NCBI RefSeq assembly: GCF_013377235.1
Contig: NZ_CP016226.1
Location: 2,075,788-2,139,787 of the forward strand
Reading direction: 5' to 3'
Length of the DNA: 64,000 nt
Source of the DNA: Mannheimia varigena
GTDB taxonomy: Bacteria > Pseudomonadota > Gammaproteobacteria > Enterobacterales > Pasteurellaceae
Each line of letters starts with the position of its first letter. Positions within the stretch are counted from its first letter, which is position 1. The translations under genes were made by a program, and so were the position numbers. This document shows, one piece after another, positions 25,425 through 34,834 of the stretch. The notes beneath the pieces were generated by a model, which worked only from the letters and a program-made list of their open reading frames with translations, made no database searches and was not told the origin of the DNA.

Positions 25425-26114
25425 TTAAAGAGGGGAATGTAAAAAGTTTTGTAAAATTTCCGCTGTGAATTGTTTGCGTAAATAAAAGCCTAAAGGCAGT
25501 GATTGAACTCGTTCGCCATCTGCATTGATGGCAGAGGTTACAGAGCGATTATTTCTACCTTTGGGTCTAAGTTGTAAGACTTCGCCGTGTTTAGCATTAA
25601 TTGTGTGAAGTTTGCCTAACACAATCATTTCCATCAACTCTTCCCAATCACGTTTTAATTGGAATTCTTGTTCAAATGTAGGCGACCATAAAATCGCTTG
25701 CCCGATATGGCGTTGATAAAGTGGAATAGTCCGTTCGCCTTCAATAGGAATCCATAATACACGAGAAAGTTTATGTTTAACGTGTGAGCTTTCCCAAGTA
25801 ATGCCATTATTTTGGGTGAGTGGTGCAAGGCTTACGAAAGTGGTTTCTAGCGGTAAGCCTTTTTGATTAATGGGGATAGTTTTAAGCTCAATACCGAAAT
25901 GTGAAAAATCTTGCTCGGGTTTGCTTCCCGCCTTTGCTCCAAGTGCAGTTTCAATTAGTGTTCCTACCCAGCCTTTGTCTCGTTTGAGATCGGGTGGAAC
26001 AGGAATATTCAGCATTTCTGCAATCTCGCCTAAGGTAAAACCTGCTAACCATTGTGCTTTGGTTAACAGTTCCTGTTCAGTTTGAGGAATGCAGGTAAGA
26101 GAATAATCGCTCAT
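25425..26114 (-). CDS. mutH: DNA mismatch repair endonuclease MutH
   Basis: A 229-residue endonuclease that nicks the unmethylated strand at hemimethylated GATC in MutS-MutL-directed repair. The PD-(D/E)XK-type active site is in GSKPEQDFSHFGIELKTIP near residues 70-85. KRDKGWVG, TTFVSLAPL and HKLSRVLWIPIEGER match MutH closely. The frame extends to 26210 and into lexA, but the ATG at 26114 gives the same length as E. coli MutH; no strong Shine-Dalgarno is seen. It follows lexA by 86 bases on the same strand. Confidence 0.92.
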   Translation of the reverse strand: MSDYSLTCIPQTEQELLTKAQWLAGFTLGEIAEMLNIPVPPDLKRDKGWVGTLIETALGAKAGSKPEQDFSHFGIELKTIPINQKGLPLETTFVSLAPLTQNNGITWESSHVKHKLSRVLWIPIEGERTIPLYQRHIGQAILWSPTFEQEFQLKRDWEELMEMIVLGKLHTINAKHGEVLQLRPKGRNNRSVTSAINADGERVQSLPLGFYLRKQFTAEILQNFLHSPL

Positions 26115-26200
26115 AGAGAATTTAATAGACAAGCGGTCGTTTTTTAATGACTTTTTGCAATTAGTATTATTGGGTAGTCTGAAGAATCTACTTTGCAACG

Positions 26201-26833
26201 TTACATCCACGCATTGCTACGAATAACGCCAACAGCAATGCCTTCAATCTCAATATATTCTTGGCTTGGATTAACCACAATTGGCTTTAACTCATCATTT
26301 TCAGGGTGTAAGTAAATTAAGTCACCTTTTTTCTCTAAACGTTTTACGGTTACTTCATCATTCACACGAGCTACAACTACTTGACCATTGCGAGCGGTAT
26401 TGGTTTTATGTACTGCTAATAAATCACCATCTAAAATGCCGATTTTTTCCATAGAATTGCCGTTTACTTTGAGTAAATAATCCGCTGATGGGTTAAACAT
26501 TCCACCATTCACAGGGTAGTGATTCTCAACGTGTTCAACCGCTAAGATTGGGGTTCCCGCAGCTACTTTGCCGATTAATGGTAATCCTTCATCATCATTA
26601 GCAGCTTTGTTTTCATCCTCAACTAAAATACGAATACCACGAGAAGTACCAGAAAGCATTTCAATATAACCTTTACGGGCTAAGGCTTTTAAATGTTCTT
26701 CAGCTGCATTGGGGGATTTAAACCCAATTTCTCGTGCAATTTCTACACGGGTTGGTGGCATACCAGTTGTTTCAATATGGTTTTTAACAAAATCAAAAAT
26801 TTCTTGTTGGCGGGCGGTTAAGTGTTTACGCAT
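26201..26833 (-). CDS. lexA: LexA repressor / SOS regulator
   Basis: A 210-residue repressor. The N-terminal winged helix starts with LTARQQEIFDFVKNHIE. The cleavage site is Ala-Gly in GKVAAGTP near residue 92, the catalytic Ser lies in NGNSMEK and the catalytic Lys in DEVTVKRL. RecA-stimulated self-cleavage frees the SOS genes. Two LexA-box-like sites precede the gene, in line with self-repression. It is divergent from plsB, as in E. coli. Confidence 0.96.
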   Translation of the reverse strand: MRKHLTARQQEIFDFVKNHIETTGMPPTRVEIAREIGFKSPNAAEEHLKALARKGYIEMLSGTSRGIRILVEDENKAANDDEGLPLIGKVAAGTPILAVEHVENHYPVNGGMFNPSADYLLKVNGNSMEKIGILDGDLLAVHKTNTARNGQVVVARVNDEVTVKRLEKKGDLIYLHPENDELKPIVVNPSQEYIEIEGIAVGVIRSNAWM

Positions 26834-26847
26834 TTAATCTATCCTCA

Positions 26848-26885
26848 CTGTCTTTATATACATAAAATATTGATATTGTATACAG
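26848..26885 (-). promoter_or_regulatory. Two LexA-box-like operators upstream of lexA
   Basis: CTGTCTTTATATACAT (26848-26863) has CTGT-N8-ACAT, one base off the consensus. TTGATATTGTATACAG (26870-26885) has a perfect right half and a weak left half. The sites are 6 bp apart, much like the paired lexA operators of E. coli. Confidence 0.6.
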
Positions 26886-26995
26886 TATTTTTCATTTTGT
26901 AACTAATAATTTCACTAAAATCTGTAAAAAATTGTGGTAGAATGCGATGGGTTAGAGATTAGACCTCCAAAAATAATCATTATAAGGATATTAAT

Positions 26996-29440
26996 ATGTC
27001 TGGCTTATTAAATTTTTATCGTTCTTTTTTAAATTTGCCGCTTTCACTTTTAGTGAAGTCAAGAGCAATTCCCACCCATCCAGTCAGTGAGTTAGAACTT
27101 AACCTTGAACAACCTATTGTTTATGTCCTACCTTATACATCCCAAACTGACTTATTGATTTTACAAAAGAACTGTTTAGCCTTGAATTTACCTGATCCGC
27201 TTCAAGAAAATGTGATTGCTGGACAATCATTGCCTCGTTATGTGTTTTTAGATGAAGGGAGACGTTTTTTCAAATCAAAAGGGGCGAAAATAGAAACTGA
27301 ATCACTTTTCTACCATTATTTAGATTTACATCGTGAGAATGCCGATTTAGATGTGCAATTATTACCTGTTTCTGTATTGTGGGGACGGGCACCAGGCAAA
27401 GAAGATGCTCGCCATTTGCAAGTTTTAACCTCGTTTCAGCGTTTTATGTCAATGGTTTGGTTTGGGCGTGATAATTTTGTCCGCTTCTCTCCAGCTGTAT
27501 CGTTACGTTATATGGTAACTGAGTACGGTGCAGATGAAAAAATTGCACAAAAAATTGCCCGTGTGGCAAAAATGCACTTTGCTAAATTACGTTATTCTGC
27601 AATGGGACCTCGTTTACCTAATCGCGAAGCAATGTTTAATAAAATTCTCAATTCAGAGGTAATCCAAGCCGCAATTGCAGAAGAAGCGAAAAAATCTTCT
27701 CCTGAAAAAGCACGCAAAGAAGCAGAGAAAATCATTCATGAGATTGCGGCTGATGTAAAACACGATAGTTTGCGTGTTGCTGATCGTGTACTAAGCTGGC
27801 TTTGGAATAAGCTGTATCAAGGCATTAATGTACAAAATGCAGATCGTGTGAGAAAACTCGCTTTAGAAGGACACGAAATTGTCTATGTACCGTGCCACCG
27901 TAGTCATATGGACTATTTATTGCTTTCTTATTTGCTTTATCACCAAGGCTTAGTACCGCCACATATTGCCGCAGGGATCAACCTCAACTTCTGGCCGGCT
28001 GGCCCGATTTTCCGCAGCTGGGGAGCGTTTTTTATTCGCCGTACTTTCAAAGGCAATCGCTTATATTCCACCATTTTCCGTGAATATTTAGCGGAGCTGT
28101 TCTACCGTGGCTATTCAGTGGAATATTTCATTGAGGGCGGACGTTCTCGTACCGGTCGCTTACTTGAGCCGAAAACGGGAATGATGTCGATGACCTTGCA
28201 AGCTCTACAACGTGGTTTAAACCGCCCATTAAGCATTGTGCCGGTTTATATCGGCTATGAGCACGTTTTGGAAGTGGACACCTATGCCAAAGAGCTGCGT
28301 GGAGCAGCGAAAGAGAAAGAAAACGCTGGTTTGGTCTTGCGTGTGCTGAAAAAACTGAAAAATTTAGGTCAAGGCTATGTTAACTTTGGTGAGCCGATTC
28401 AAGTCAATAACTACCTAAATCAGCATTTCCCGGAATGGAAAGAACCAGTCGAAGATAATCGTCCTAAATGGTTAAATGAGGCGGTGGATAATATTGCTAA
28501 TCAAGTAATGGTGAACATTAACAAAGCGGCAGCGGTGAATGCGAAAAACTTAGTCGGTTCGGCGTTATTGGCTTCTCGTCAGCGTGCATTAAGTCGTGAG
28601 CAACTTATTGAGCAAATTGAAAGTTATGTACAATTATTTAGTAATGTGCCTTATTCTAAAGATATGACTTTGCCAACTGAATGTGCGGAAGAAATGCTCA
28701 ACCATGTGATCCAATTACCTCGTTCCGGCGTTGTGGTAGAGAAAGATAATTTTGGGGAGTTAATTCGCCTAGAACGTGAATCGGCAGTATTAATGACTTA
28801 TTATCGTAATAATGTACAGCACTTATTTGTATTGCCTTCATTGGTGGCAAGTGTTGTGTTACATCATGAAGCAATTTCAAAAGATTTGGTTATTCAAGCC
28901 GTTAATCGTATTTACCCATTCTTACAAGCAGAACTCTTTTTACATTTTAAACCAGAAGAGGTTGTAAGGCAGGTTGAGGAGATCATCTCTGAATTTACTC
29001 GCCAAAGTGTGATCAAAAATGAAAGTGATATGCTAATGATCAATCGACCACACATCCGTACATTACAATTACATTCGGCGGGCATTCGTGAAATTCTGCA
29101 ACGCTACTACATCAGTTTGAGCGTATTACTAGAACAGCCTAGCATTAGCCGTGGAGCTTTAGAAAAAGAGAGTAGTTCTGTTGCACAACGTTTATCGGTA
29201 TTACATGGTATTAATGCACCAGAGTTCTTTGATAAAGCGATTTTTTCAACATTCACTAACAGTTTGAAAGAGCAAGGCTACTTTGATACTGAAGATAACT
29301 TGGTTATCAGAAAAGTGCAAGAAACCGAAGCACTACTAAGAAGCTTGATTTCTATTGAAATACAACAAACCATTCAAGGAGCGATGGCAAAAGTTGATGT
29401 AGAAAAAATTGAAAGTGAAAAAGTAAAGAAAGAAAGCTAA
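26996..29440 (+). CDS. plsB: Glycerol-3-phosphate 1-O-acyltransferase
   Basis: An 814-residue peripheral inner-membrane enzyme (E. coli 807) that adds the first acyl chain in phospholipid synthesis. The catalytic block HRSHMDYLLLSY is near residue 302. The substrate-binding block EGGRSRTGRLLEPKTG is near 379, and a VPVYIGYEH block follows near 419. The start fits the family (MSGLLNFYRSFLNLPLSLLVKS). Divergent from lexA; the shared gap has the LexA sites nearer to lexA. Confidence 0.96.
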   Translation: MSGLLNFYRSFLNLPLSLLVKSRAIPTHPVSELELNLEQPIVYVLPYTSQTDLLILQKNCLALNLPDPLQENVIAGQSLPRYVFLDEGRRFFKSKGAKIETESLFYHYLDLHRENADLDVQLLPVSVLWGRAPGKEDARHLQVLTSFQRFMSMVWFGRDNFVRFSPAVSLRYMVTEYGADEKIAQKIARVAKMHFAKLRYSAMGPRLPNREAMFNKILNSEVIQAAIAEEAKKSSPEKARKEAEKIIHEIAADVKHDSLRVADRVLSWLWNKLYQGINVQNADRVRKLALEGHEIVYVPCHRSHMDYLLLSYLLYHQGLVPPHIAAGINLNFWPAGPIFRSWGAFFIRRTFKGNRLYSTIFREYLAELFYRGYSVEYFIEGGRSRTGRLLEPKTGMMSMTLQALQRGLNRPLSIVPVYIGYEHVLEVDTYAKELRGAAKEKENAGLVLRVLKKLKNLGQGYVNFGEPIQVNNYLNQHFPEWKEPVEDNRPKWLNEAVDNIANQVMVNINKAAAVNAKNLVGSALLASRQRALSREQLIEQIESYVQLFSNVPYSKDMTLPTECAEEMLNHVIQLPRSGVVVEKDNFGELIRLERESAVLMTYYRNNVQHLFVLPSLVASVVLHHEAISKDLVIQAVNRIYPFLQAELFLHFKPEEVVRQVEEIISEFTRQSVIKNESDMLMINRPHIRTLQLHSAGIREILQRYYISLSVLLEQPSISRGALEKESSSVAQRLSVLHGINAPEFFDKAIFSTFTNSLKEQGYFDTEDNLVIRKVQETEALLRSLISIEIQQTIQGAMAKVDVEKIESEKVKKES

Positions 29441-29474
29441 CAAGCGGTTGATTTTCTCTGGTTTTTTGCAAAAT

Positions 29475-29507
29475 AAAAGGCTGAATGCGATAAACATTCA
29501 GCCTTTT
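29475..29507. terminator. Bidirectional terminator between plsB and satP
   Basis: AAAAGGCTGAATG and CATTCAGCCTTTT form a perfect 13-bp stem with a 7-base loop. Both genes end here. Confidence 0.92.
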
Positions 29508-29527
29508 CTATTGGTAAAAATGTAAAA

Positions 29528-30091
29528 TTATTTCGGTTCGCCGATTGGTAATACGGTTCTGCCGAAGCTTTCGTTGATGATGTCTGCCGCCGCTAAGTAG
29601 AACGCTAAGAATGCAGTTAATAAACCGAAGTTACCACCAATGTGAGTGATTGCACTGTTGTGAGTGAAATCGCCTGCAGCTAATAAGTAGAACGTAATGG
29701 TTAAGCTTAAGAAAATTGCTTGTAACGCACGTGGTTTGGTTAAAGTGCCGATGAACATCATTAAAGTGAATGTTCCCCACGCCACTAAGTACCAGCCGAT
29801 GAAATCTGCTGAAACGGTTTCTGCGAAGAATACTTTGAATAATGCAAATGACCACCAGAACGCACCGTAGCTGGTGAATGCAGTGAAGCCGAAAGTGTTG
29901 CCTTTAGCAAACTCGAACATACCTGCGATCATCTGAGCCGTACCGCCGAAAGCGAAGCCCATTGCAAGCACTAAGCCTACGTTCTCGCCACTGAATGTGC
30001 CGTTGTTGATTAAGCTTAATAAAAATGTAGTTAAGGCAAAACCGCATAAGCCAAGCGGTGCCGGGTTAGTTCCGGAATTTGGAGCTGACAT
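29528..30091 (-). CDS. satP: Acetate/succinate uptake transporter (GPR1/FUN34/YaaH family)
   Basis: A 187-residue protein with six hydrophobic segments. The family signature NPAPLGLCGFALTTFLLSL opens the protein. GLVLAMGFAFGGTAQMIAGMFEFAKGNTFGFTAF spans the second and third helices. SatP takes up acetate and succinate with protons in E. coli; the same role is inferred. Strong codon bias suggests good expression. Confidence 0.88.
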   Translation of the reverse strand: MSAPNSGTNPAPLGLCGFALTTFLLSLINNGTFSGENVGLVLAMGFAFGGTAQMIAGMFEFAKGNTFGFTAFTSYGAFWWSFALFKVFFAETVSADFIGWYLVAWGTFTLMMFIGTLTKPRALQAIFLSLTITFYLLAAGDFTHNSAITHIGGNFGLLTAFLAFYLAAADIINESFGRTVLPIGEPK

Positions 30092-30390
30092 TGAAAACCT
30101 CTATTTTGTTGTTGATGCTGCCAAATTGCAGCTGTTTGATGTGGCTAAACGCCGTGTTACCTAAAATTTAGGGCGGCAAAGTATAGCTTTTTTGCAGCAA
30201 ATTGACTAGATATTTCCGATTTTATTATGATTTTTTAAGAAAAACAGTAAGAATGGCTCCTTAATCTCGCTAAGATGTATTTGGAATATTTTCAACACAA
30301 TAAGATCTTGGTTGTAAGCTTTAACTAGAAAATAAGTTTAAATAAGCATTAAAATAATCCAATATCTTAGAATTAAAGTAGGGAAGATAA
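30092..30390. other. Intergenic region between divergent satP and dmsD
   Basis: About 300 bases, very AT-rich. It must hold the promoters of both genes. I see no complete FNR, CRP or NarP site and no reading frame of interest. Confidence 0.5.
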
Positions 30391-30996
30391 ATGCAAAGTT
30401 CATATACGCAAATTGCCCAATTCGGACGGATTTTAGGCTCGTTATTTTATGCGGAGCCGAATACTGAACAAAACCAGCTGTTAGTAGCATTATTGCAAAA
30501 TGGCGAATGGCAGGCAGAATGCCTGTTTTTAAGTGAAAACAAGCGGTCAGAAATTCAGAAAAATTTGCAAAATGCTACCTCAAAACAGTTGAATGAGGCT
30601 TATCTAGCCCTGTTTATTGGGCCAAATGCGTTGCCTGCTGCGCCTTGGGGCTCGGTATATTTGGATAAAGAATCGGTACTTTTTGGTGACAGTTTATTAC
30701 ATTTACGCACCTTTTTGAGTGACAATCAAATTGCCTTTTCACTCAACCAAAATGAGCCGGAAGATCATATTGGATTAATGTTAATGCTTGCTGCTTACCT
30801 TGCTGAAGCCAACCCGAATTTGTTGAAACCGTTTTTTGCCGAGCATCTGTTGCCTTGGGCGTATCGCTTTTTTGAGTTATTTAATGCTGAAAGCTACCCG
30901 TTCTATCAAGGTTTAGGCAAATTAACCGAGAGTTTATTAAGAGAATGGCAAAAAAATTTGGAAATTCAACCGCTTGTATTGCAACTTTATCGTTAA
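30391..30996 (+). CDS. dmsD: TorD/DmsD-family chaperone for the DMSO reductase
   Basis: A 201-residue cytoplasmic protein of the TorD/DmsD family. The family block EPEDHIGLMLMLAAYLAEA lies near residue 130. Members bind the Tat signal of a molybdoenzyme and hold it until the cofactor is loaded; the client here should be the DmsA encoded downstream. Length equals that of E. coli DmsD (204). Two uptake signals lie inside the gene. 16 bases separate it from the ferredoxin gene. Confidence 0.82.
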   Translation: MQSSYTQIAQFGRILGSLFYAEPNTEQNQLLVALLQNGEWQAECLFLSENKRSEIQKNLQNATSKQLNEAYLALFIGPNALPAAPWGSVYLDKESVLFGDSLLHLRTFLSDNQIAFSLNQNEPEDHIGLMLMLAAYLAEANPNLLKPFFAEHLLPWAYRFFELFNAESYPFYQGLGKLTESLLREWQKNLEIQPLVLQLYR

Positions 30997-31012
30997 ATTA
31001 GCTAGAAACTGA

Positions 31013-31555
31013 ATGAAAGACGAACGCTATTATGCTGCCTATCTTGAGCATAACCGCATTTCACGCCGCGGTTTATTTCGCTCATTATTCAGCGGAGGAA
31101 AAAAAGCACAAGCAGAAAGTACGGCGGAGTTGCTAAAACGAGCCGCGGCTCGCCCACCTTTTGCTGTCGCCGAACCACTGTTTTTAAAACGGTGCAACGG
31201 CTGTGGCGATTGCGTTTCATCTTGTCCCTACGGTTTAATTTGGCTTAAAGAAGGTAAAGCTAGCCTTGAAATTAATTTTTCTGCCTGTGATTTGTGCGGT
31301 AAATGTGCTGATGTCTGTTCCACGGAGGCATTAGCATTGAATGTACCGCCGGATACTGCATTACACCCAAGCATTGATTTTTCTTGCGTGCGACAACACA
31401 ACCAATCATGCCTATTTTGCGAAACTGCCTGTAAACCGAATGCTCTTTCGTTTAATTCCACAACACGAAAAATGCAGCTAGATAATGAAAAATGTAATGG
31501 CTGTGGTGAATGTAAAACGGCTTGCCCGCATAATTACATCAGCTTAACACTCTAA
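31013..31555 (+). CDS. NapF-like polyferredoxin
   Basis: A 180-residue iron-sulfur protein. The N-terminus carries a NapF-type ISRRGLFRSLFSGGKK stretch. Cys clusters follow: CNGCGDCVSSCP, CDLCGKCADVC, an atypical third set CVRQHNQSCLFCETAC, and CNGCGECKTACP. NapF helps mature or feed a molybdoenzyme in the cytoplasm. Here it sits between the chaperone gene and dmsA rather than in a nap operon, so it probably serves DmsA. Confidence 0.8.
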   Translation: MKDERYYAAYLEHNRISRRGLFRSLFSGGKKAQAESTAELLKRAAARPPFAVAEPLFLKRCNGCGDCVSSCPYGLIWLKEGKASLEINFSACDLCGKCADVCSTEALALNVPPDTALHPSIDFSCVRQHNQSCLFCETACKPNALSFNSTTRKMQLDNEKCNGCGECKTACPHNYISLTL

Positions 31556-31683
31556 TTTATATGGAAGATAAGCGATTAAGCGGTTGTTTTTTGCAAAATT
31601 TTGCAAGAAATTAACCGCTTGCTATATTAACTCCTACCAAAAAGTCTCAACTTATTTCCTTAAAGTTCCATTACCCTCTAAAT

Positions 31684-31727
31684 TTGACCATTGTCAAAGC
31701 CCACCCAAAGCAAAACCTGCATAGTAT
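31684..31727 (+). promoter_or_regulatory. FNR-like site and -10 of the dmsABC promoter
   Basis: TTGACCATTGTCAA (31684-31697) is a symmetric match to the FNR box TTGAT-N4-ATCAA with one change per half. A -10 TAGTAT lies at 31722-31727, placing the site near -43, the usual activating position. Anaerobic induction is inferred. The site rules out a start codon at 31691 for dmsA. Confidence 0.65.
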
Positions 31728-31765
31728 TGATAATTTTTTATTCTTTTTTCTTTGTGGGGGAAACT

Positions 31766-34201
31766 ATGCAGAAAAAATTAGAACAACCACTTTCTGTGAA
31801 CAGACGGGAGTTTCTCAAAGGCTCTGCGGCAGTGGGTGGTATGGCACTGGCGGCAAGCAGCGTGCAAATTCCGATTGCCAAAGCCGAAACCAAACCAGCC
31901 GCCAAGCCGAGTGAAGAGAAGTTGGTGTGGAGTGCGTGTACAGTCAATTGCCATAGCCGTTGTCCGCTCAGAATGCACGTTCAAGACGGCGTGATCAAAT
32001 ATGTGGAAACCGACAACTTGGGCGATGATGTCTATGGCGATTTTCACCAAGTGCGTGCCTGTGCAAGGGGGCGGTCAATGCGTCGCCGTGTGTATAACCC
32101 TGACCGTTTGAAATACCCGATGAAGCGGGTCGGCAAACGGGGCGAGGGTAAATTTAAACGCATTTCGTGGGACGAGGCGTTTGAAGAGATTGCGGCAAAC
32201 TTAAAACGCATTATTGCCCAATACGGCAATGAAGCCTTGTATCTTCCATTTGCGACCGGCACGCTTGGGGCAACTGTTGCCGCCAGTTATCCGCCGCCAC
32301 GCAGCATTTCCAGCCGTTTTATGAACAGCATCGGCGGTTGCCTCGGGCATCACGGCACTTACAGCTATTCGCAAATTTTTGAAGCCATTCCGTATATGTA
32401 CGGCAGCAACGCCGCTAACAGCCCGACCGATATTGAGAACTCTAAATTGGTGGTCTATTTCGGTAACAACCCGGCGGAAACCCGTATGAGCGGCGGTGGG
32501 GTAACTTATCTCTACCAACAGGCCCAAGAACGCTCACAAGCCAAAACTATTATGATCGACCCACGTTATAACGACACTATCGCAGGGCGTGGCGAGTGGG
32601 TGCCGATTCGTCCGGGTACAGATGCGGCGTTAGTCGAAGGTATGGCATATGTGATGATTACCGAAAACTTAGTCGATCAAGCCTTCCTTGATACCTATTG
32701 TGTCGGCTATGACGAGAAAACCTTGCCGGCATCAGCCAAACCAAACGGACACTACAAAGCCTATATTTTAGGTGAAGGCGATGATAAAACAGCCAAAACC
32801 CCTGAGTGGGCGGAGAAAATTACTGGCATTCCGAAAAATAAAATCATTGAATTAGCTCGTGAAATTGGGACGACCAAACCGGCTTACATCTGCCAAGGTT
32901 GGGGTCCACAACGCCACGCCAATGGTGAACAAGCCTCTCGTGCGATTGCTATGTTGGCTTGCTTGACGGGGAATGTGGGGATTAACGGCGGGAACAGCGG
33001 CTCCCGTGAGGGGTTCTACACAATGCCGTTCGTGCGTTTGCCGGTGGGTAAAAACCCGATTGCGGCGAAAATTCCAATCTTTATGTGGACAGACGCAGTT
33101 ACCCGTGGTGCAGAAATGACGGCTCTCAAAGACGGCTTGAAAGGAGCGGAAAAGCTCAATCAAAACGTTAAATTCATTTTGAACTACGCAGGCAACTGTA
33201 TCATCAACCAACACTCGGACATCAACCGCACTCACGAGATTCTGCAAGATGAAAGCAAACTCGAAATGTTGGTGGTGATTGATAACCATATGACTTCAAC
33301 CGCCAAATATGCGGATATTTTACTGCCGGACTGCACCACGTCTGAGCAAGCAGACTTCTGTATGGACGGCTCGGCAGGTAATATGGGCTATGTGATTTTT
33401 GCCGATAAAGCGATTGAACCGCAGTTTGAATGCAAACCGGTGTATGAAATTCTGTCGGGCATTGCGGAGAAAATGGGGGTGAAAGACATTTTCACCGAAG
33501 GTAGAACCCAAGAAGAGTGGTTACGCCATCTCTATGCGCAAACCCAAGAGAAAAATCCATTTTTCAAAGAAATTACCTTTGAACAGTTCCGTGAACGGGG
33601 CATTATCAAGCAGAAAGATCCTGCCGGTCATATGGTGGCGTTCAAAAAATTCCGCCAAGACCCGGTGGCAAATCCGCTTGAAACGCCGTCAGGCAAAATT
33701 GAGATCTACTCTGAACGCTTGGCAAAAATTGCCGAAACGTGGGAATTACCGGAAGGTGATGTGATTAGCCCACTGCCGATTTACGCTCGCCAATTTGAAG
33801 GTTGGGACGACCCGAAACGTGAACAGTTCCCGCTGCAATTAGTCGGTTTCCACTATAAATCTCGTGTGCATTCCACTTATGCCAACGTGGATGTGTTAGA
33901 GCAGGCTTCTCGCCAGTCGGTGTGGATCAACCCACTAGATGCTGAAAAACGTGGCATTAAAAACGGCGATATGGTACGGATTTTCAACGATCGTGGCGAA
34001 ACCCGTGTGATGGCAAACGTGACTCCACGCATTATGCCGGGTGTCACCGCAATGGGCGAAGGGGCGTGGTATATGCCGGACGGCAACAAGGTCGATCACA
34101 ACGGTAGCTTTAATGTGCTGACCACCCAACGACCATCACCGCTGTCAAAAGGTAATCCGCAGCACACCAACTTGGTGCAAATTGAACGAGTACAAGGGTA
34201 A
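31766..34201 (+). CDS. dmsA: Dimethyl sulfoxide reductase catalytic subunit DmsA
   Basis: An 811-residue molybdoenzyme (E. coli DmsA 814). The ATG at 31766 is chosen because the twin-arginine signal follows it (NRREFLKGSAAVGG near residue 12); the longer frame would start within the FNR site. CTVNCHSRCPLRMHV gives the N-terminal Cys set for the iron-sulfur centre FS0. Molybdopterin-binding blocks such as GWGPQRHANGEQASRAIAML and the C-terminal ARQFEGWDDPKREQFPLQLVG follow. The enzyme is exported by Tat and anchored by DmsC. It reduces DMSO or other S- and N-oxides in anaerobic respiration. Confidence 0.95.
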   Translation: MQKKLEQPLSVNRREFLKGSAAVGGMALAASSVQIPIAKAETKPAAKPSEEKLVWSACTVNCHSRCPLRMHVQDGVIKYVETDNLGDDVYGDFHQVRACARGRSMRRRVYNPDRLKYPMKRVGKRGEGKFKRISWDEAFEEIAANLKRIIAQYGNEALYLPFATGTLGATVAASYPPPRSISSRFMNSIGGCLGHHGTYSYSQIFEAIPYMYGSNAANSPTDIENSKLVVYFGNNPAETRMSGGGVTYLYQQAQERSQAKTIMIDPRYNDTIAGRGEWVPIRPGTDAALVEGMAYVMITENLVDQAFLDTYCVGYDEKTLPASAKPNGHYKAYILGEGDDKTAKTPEWAEKITGIPKNKIIELAREIGTTKPAYICQGWGPQRHANGEQASRAIAMLACLTGNVGINGGNSGSREGFYTMPFVRLPVGKNPIAAKIPIFMWTDAVTRGAEMTALKDGLKGAEKLNQNVKFILNYAGNCIINQHSDINRTHEILQDESKLEMLVVIDNHMTSTAKYADILLPDCTTSEQADFCMDGSAGNMGYVIFADKAIEPQFECKPVYEILSGIAEKMGVKDIFTEGRTQEEWLRHLYAQTQEKNPFFKEITFEQFRERGIIKQKDPAGHMVAFKKFRQDPVANPLETPSGKIEIYSERLAKIAETWELPEGDVISPLPIYARQFEGWDDPKREQFPLQLVGFHYKSRVHSTYANVDVLEQASRQSVWINPLDAEKRGIKNGDMVRIFNDRGETRVMANVTPRIMPGVTAMGEGAWYMPDGNKVDHNGSFNVLTTQRPSPLSKGNPQHTNLVQIERVQG

Positions 34202-34212
34202 GGGGGTAGAAA

Positions 34213-34833
34213 ATGAGTAAAAAACAGTACGGCTTTTATATTGATTCACAGCGTTGCACAGGGTGTAAAACCTGCGAATTAGCCTGTAAAGATTACAAAG
34301 ATTTAACCCCTGATGTCAGTTTCCGCCGTATTTACGAATACTGCGGTGGTGGCTGGAAACAAGAAGGTGAGGCGTGGACGCAAGATGTGTTCTCTTACTA
34401 TCTCTCCATCTCTTGCAACCACTGCGACAACCCGGCTTGTGCCAGCGTTTGCCCGAGTGGAGCAATGCACAAACGTGAAGACGGCTTTGTAGTGGTCAAT
34501 CAAGACGTTTGTATTGGCTGCCAATACTGCTCAATGGCTTGCCCGTACGGTGCGCCGCAATTCAACCAACGCACAGGGCGTATGACCAAATGTGACGGCT
34601 GTTTCGAGCGTGTAGAGCAGGGCTTAAAACCCATATGTGTAGAATCTTGCCCACTGCGTGCGTTAGATCTGTTGCCGGTGGATGAACTGCGTGAGAAGTA
34701 TGGCGAAATCAAAGATGTTGCATCATTACCACCATCGCACTACACCAACCCGAATATGGCATTACGCTTAAATACCAACGCCAAACCGACCGATTTTGAA
34801 GGCGGTTTCTTAGCTAATCCGAAGGAGGTCTAA
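34213..34833 (+). CDS. dmsB: Dimethyl sulfoxide reductase electron-transfer subunit DmsB
   Basis: A 206-residue protein with four [4Fe-4S] motifs: CTGCKTCELACKDY, CNHCDNPACASVCPSGAM, CIGCQYCSMACPYG and CDGCFERVEQGLKPICVESCP. It carries electrons from DmsC to DmsA. It starts 11 bases after dmsA and is followed at one base by dmsC, so all three subunits are co-translated. Confidence 0.96.
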   Translation: MSKKQYGFYIDSQRCTGCKTCELACKDYKDLTPDVSFRRIYEYCGGGWKQEGEAWTQDVFSYYLSISCNHCDNPACASVCPSGAMHKREDGFVVVNQDVCIGCQYCSMACPYGAPQFNQRTGRMTKCDGCFERVEQGLKPICVESCPLRALDLLPVDELREKYGEIKDVASLPPSHYTNPNMALRLNTNAKPTDFEGGFLANPKEV

Positions 34834-34834
34834 A

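Noticed and set aside
31691..31765. A longer N-terminus for DmsA
   Set aside because: It would start inside the FNR-like site and put 25 residues before the normal twin-arginine signal; the ATG at 31766 is better.
32852..33289. A 145-codon minus-strand frame in dmsA
   Set aside because: Antisense shadow, like several others in the dms genes, with no independent evidence.
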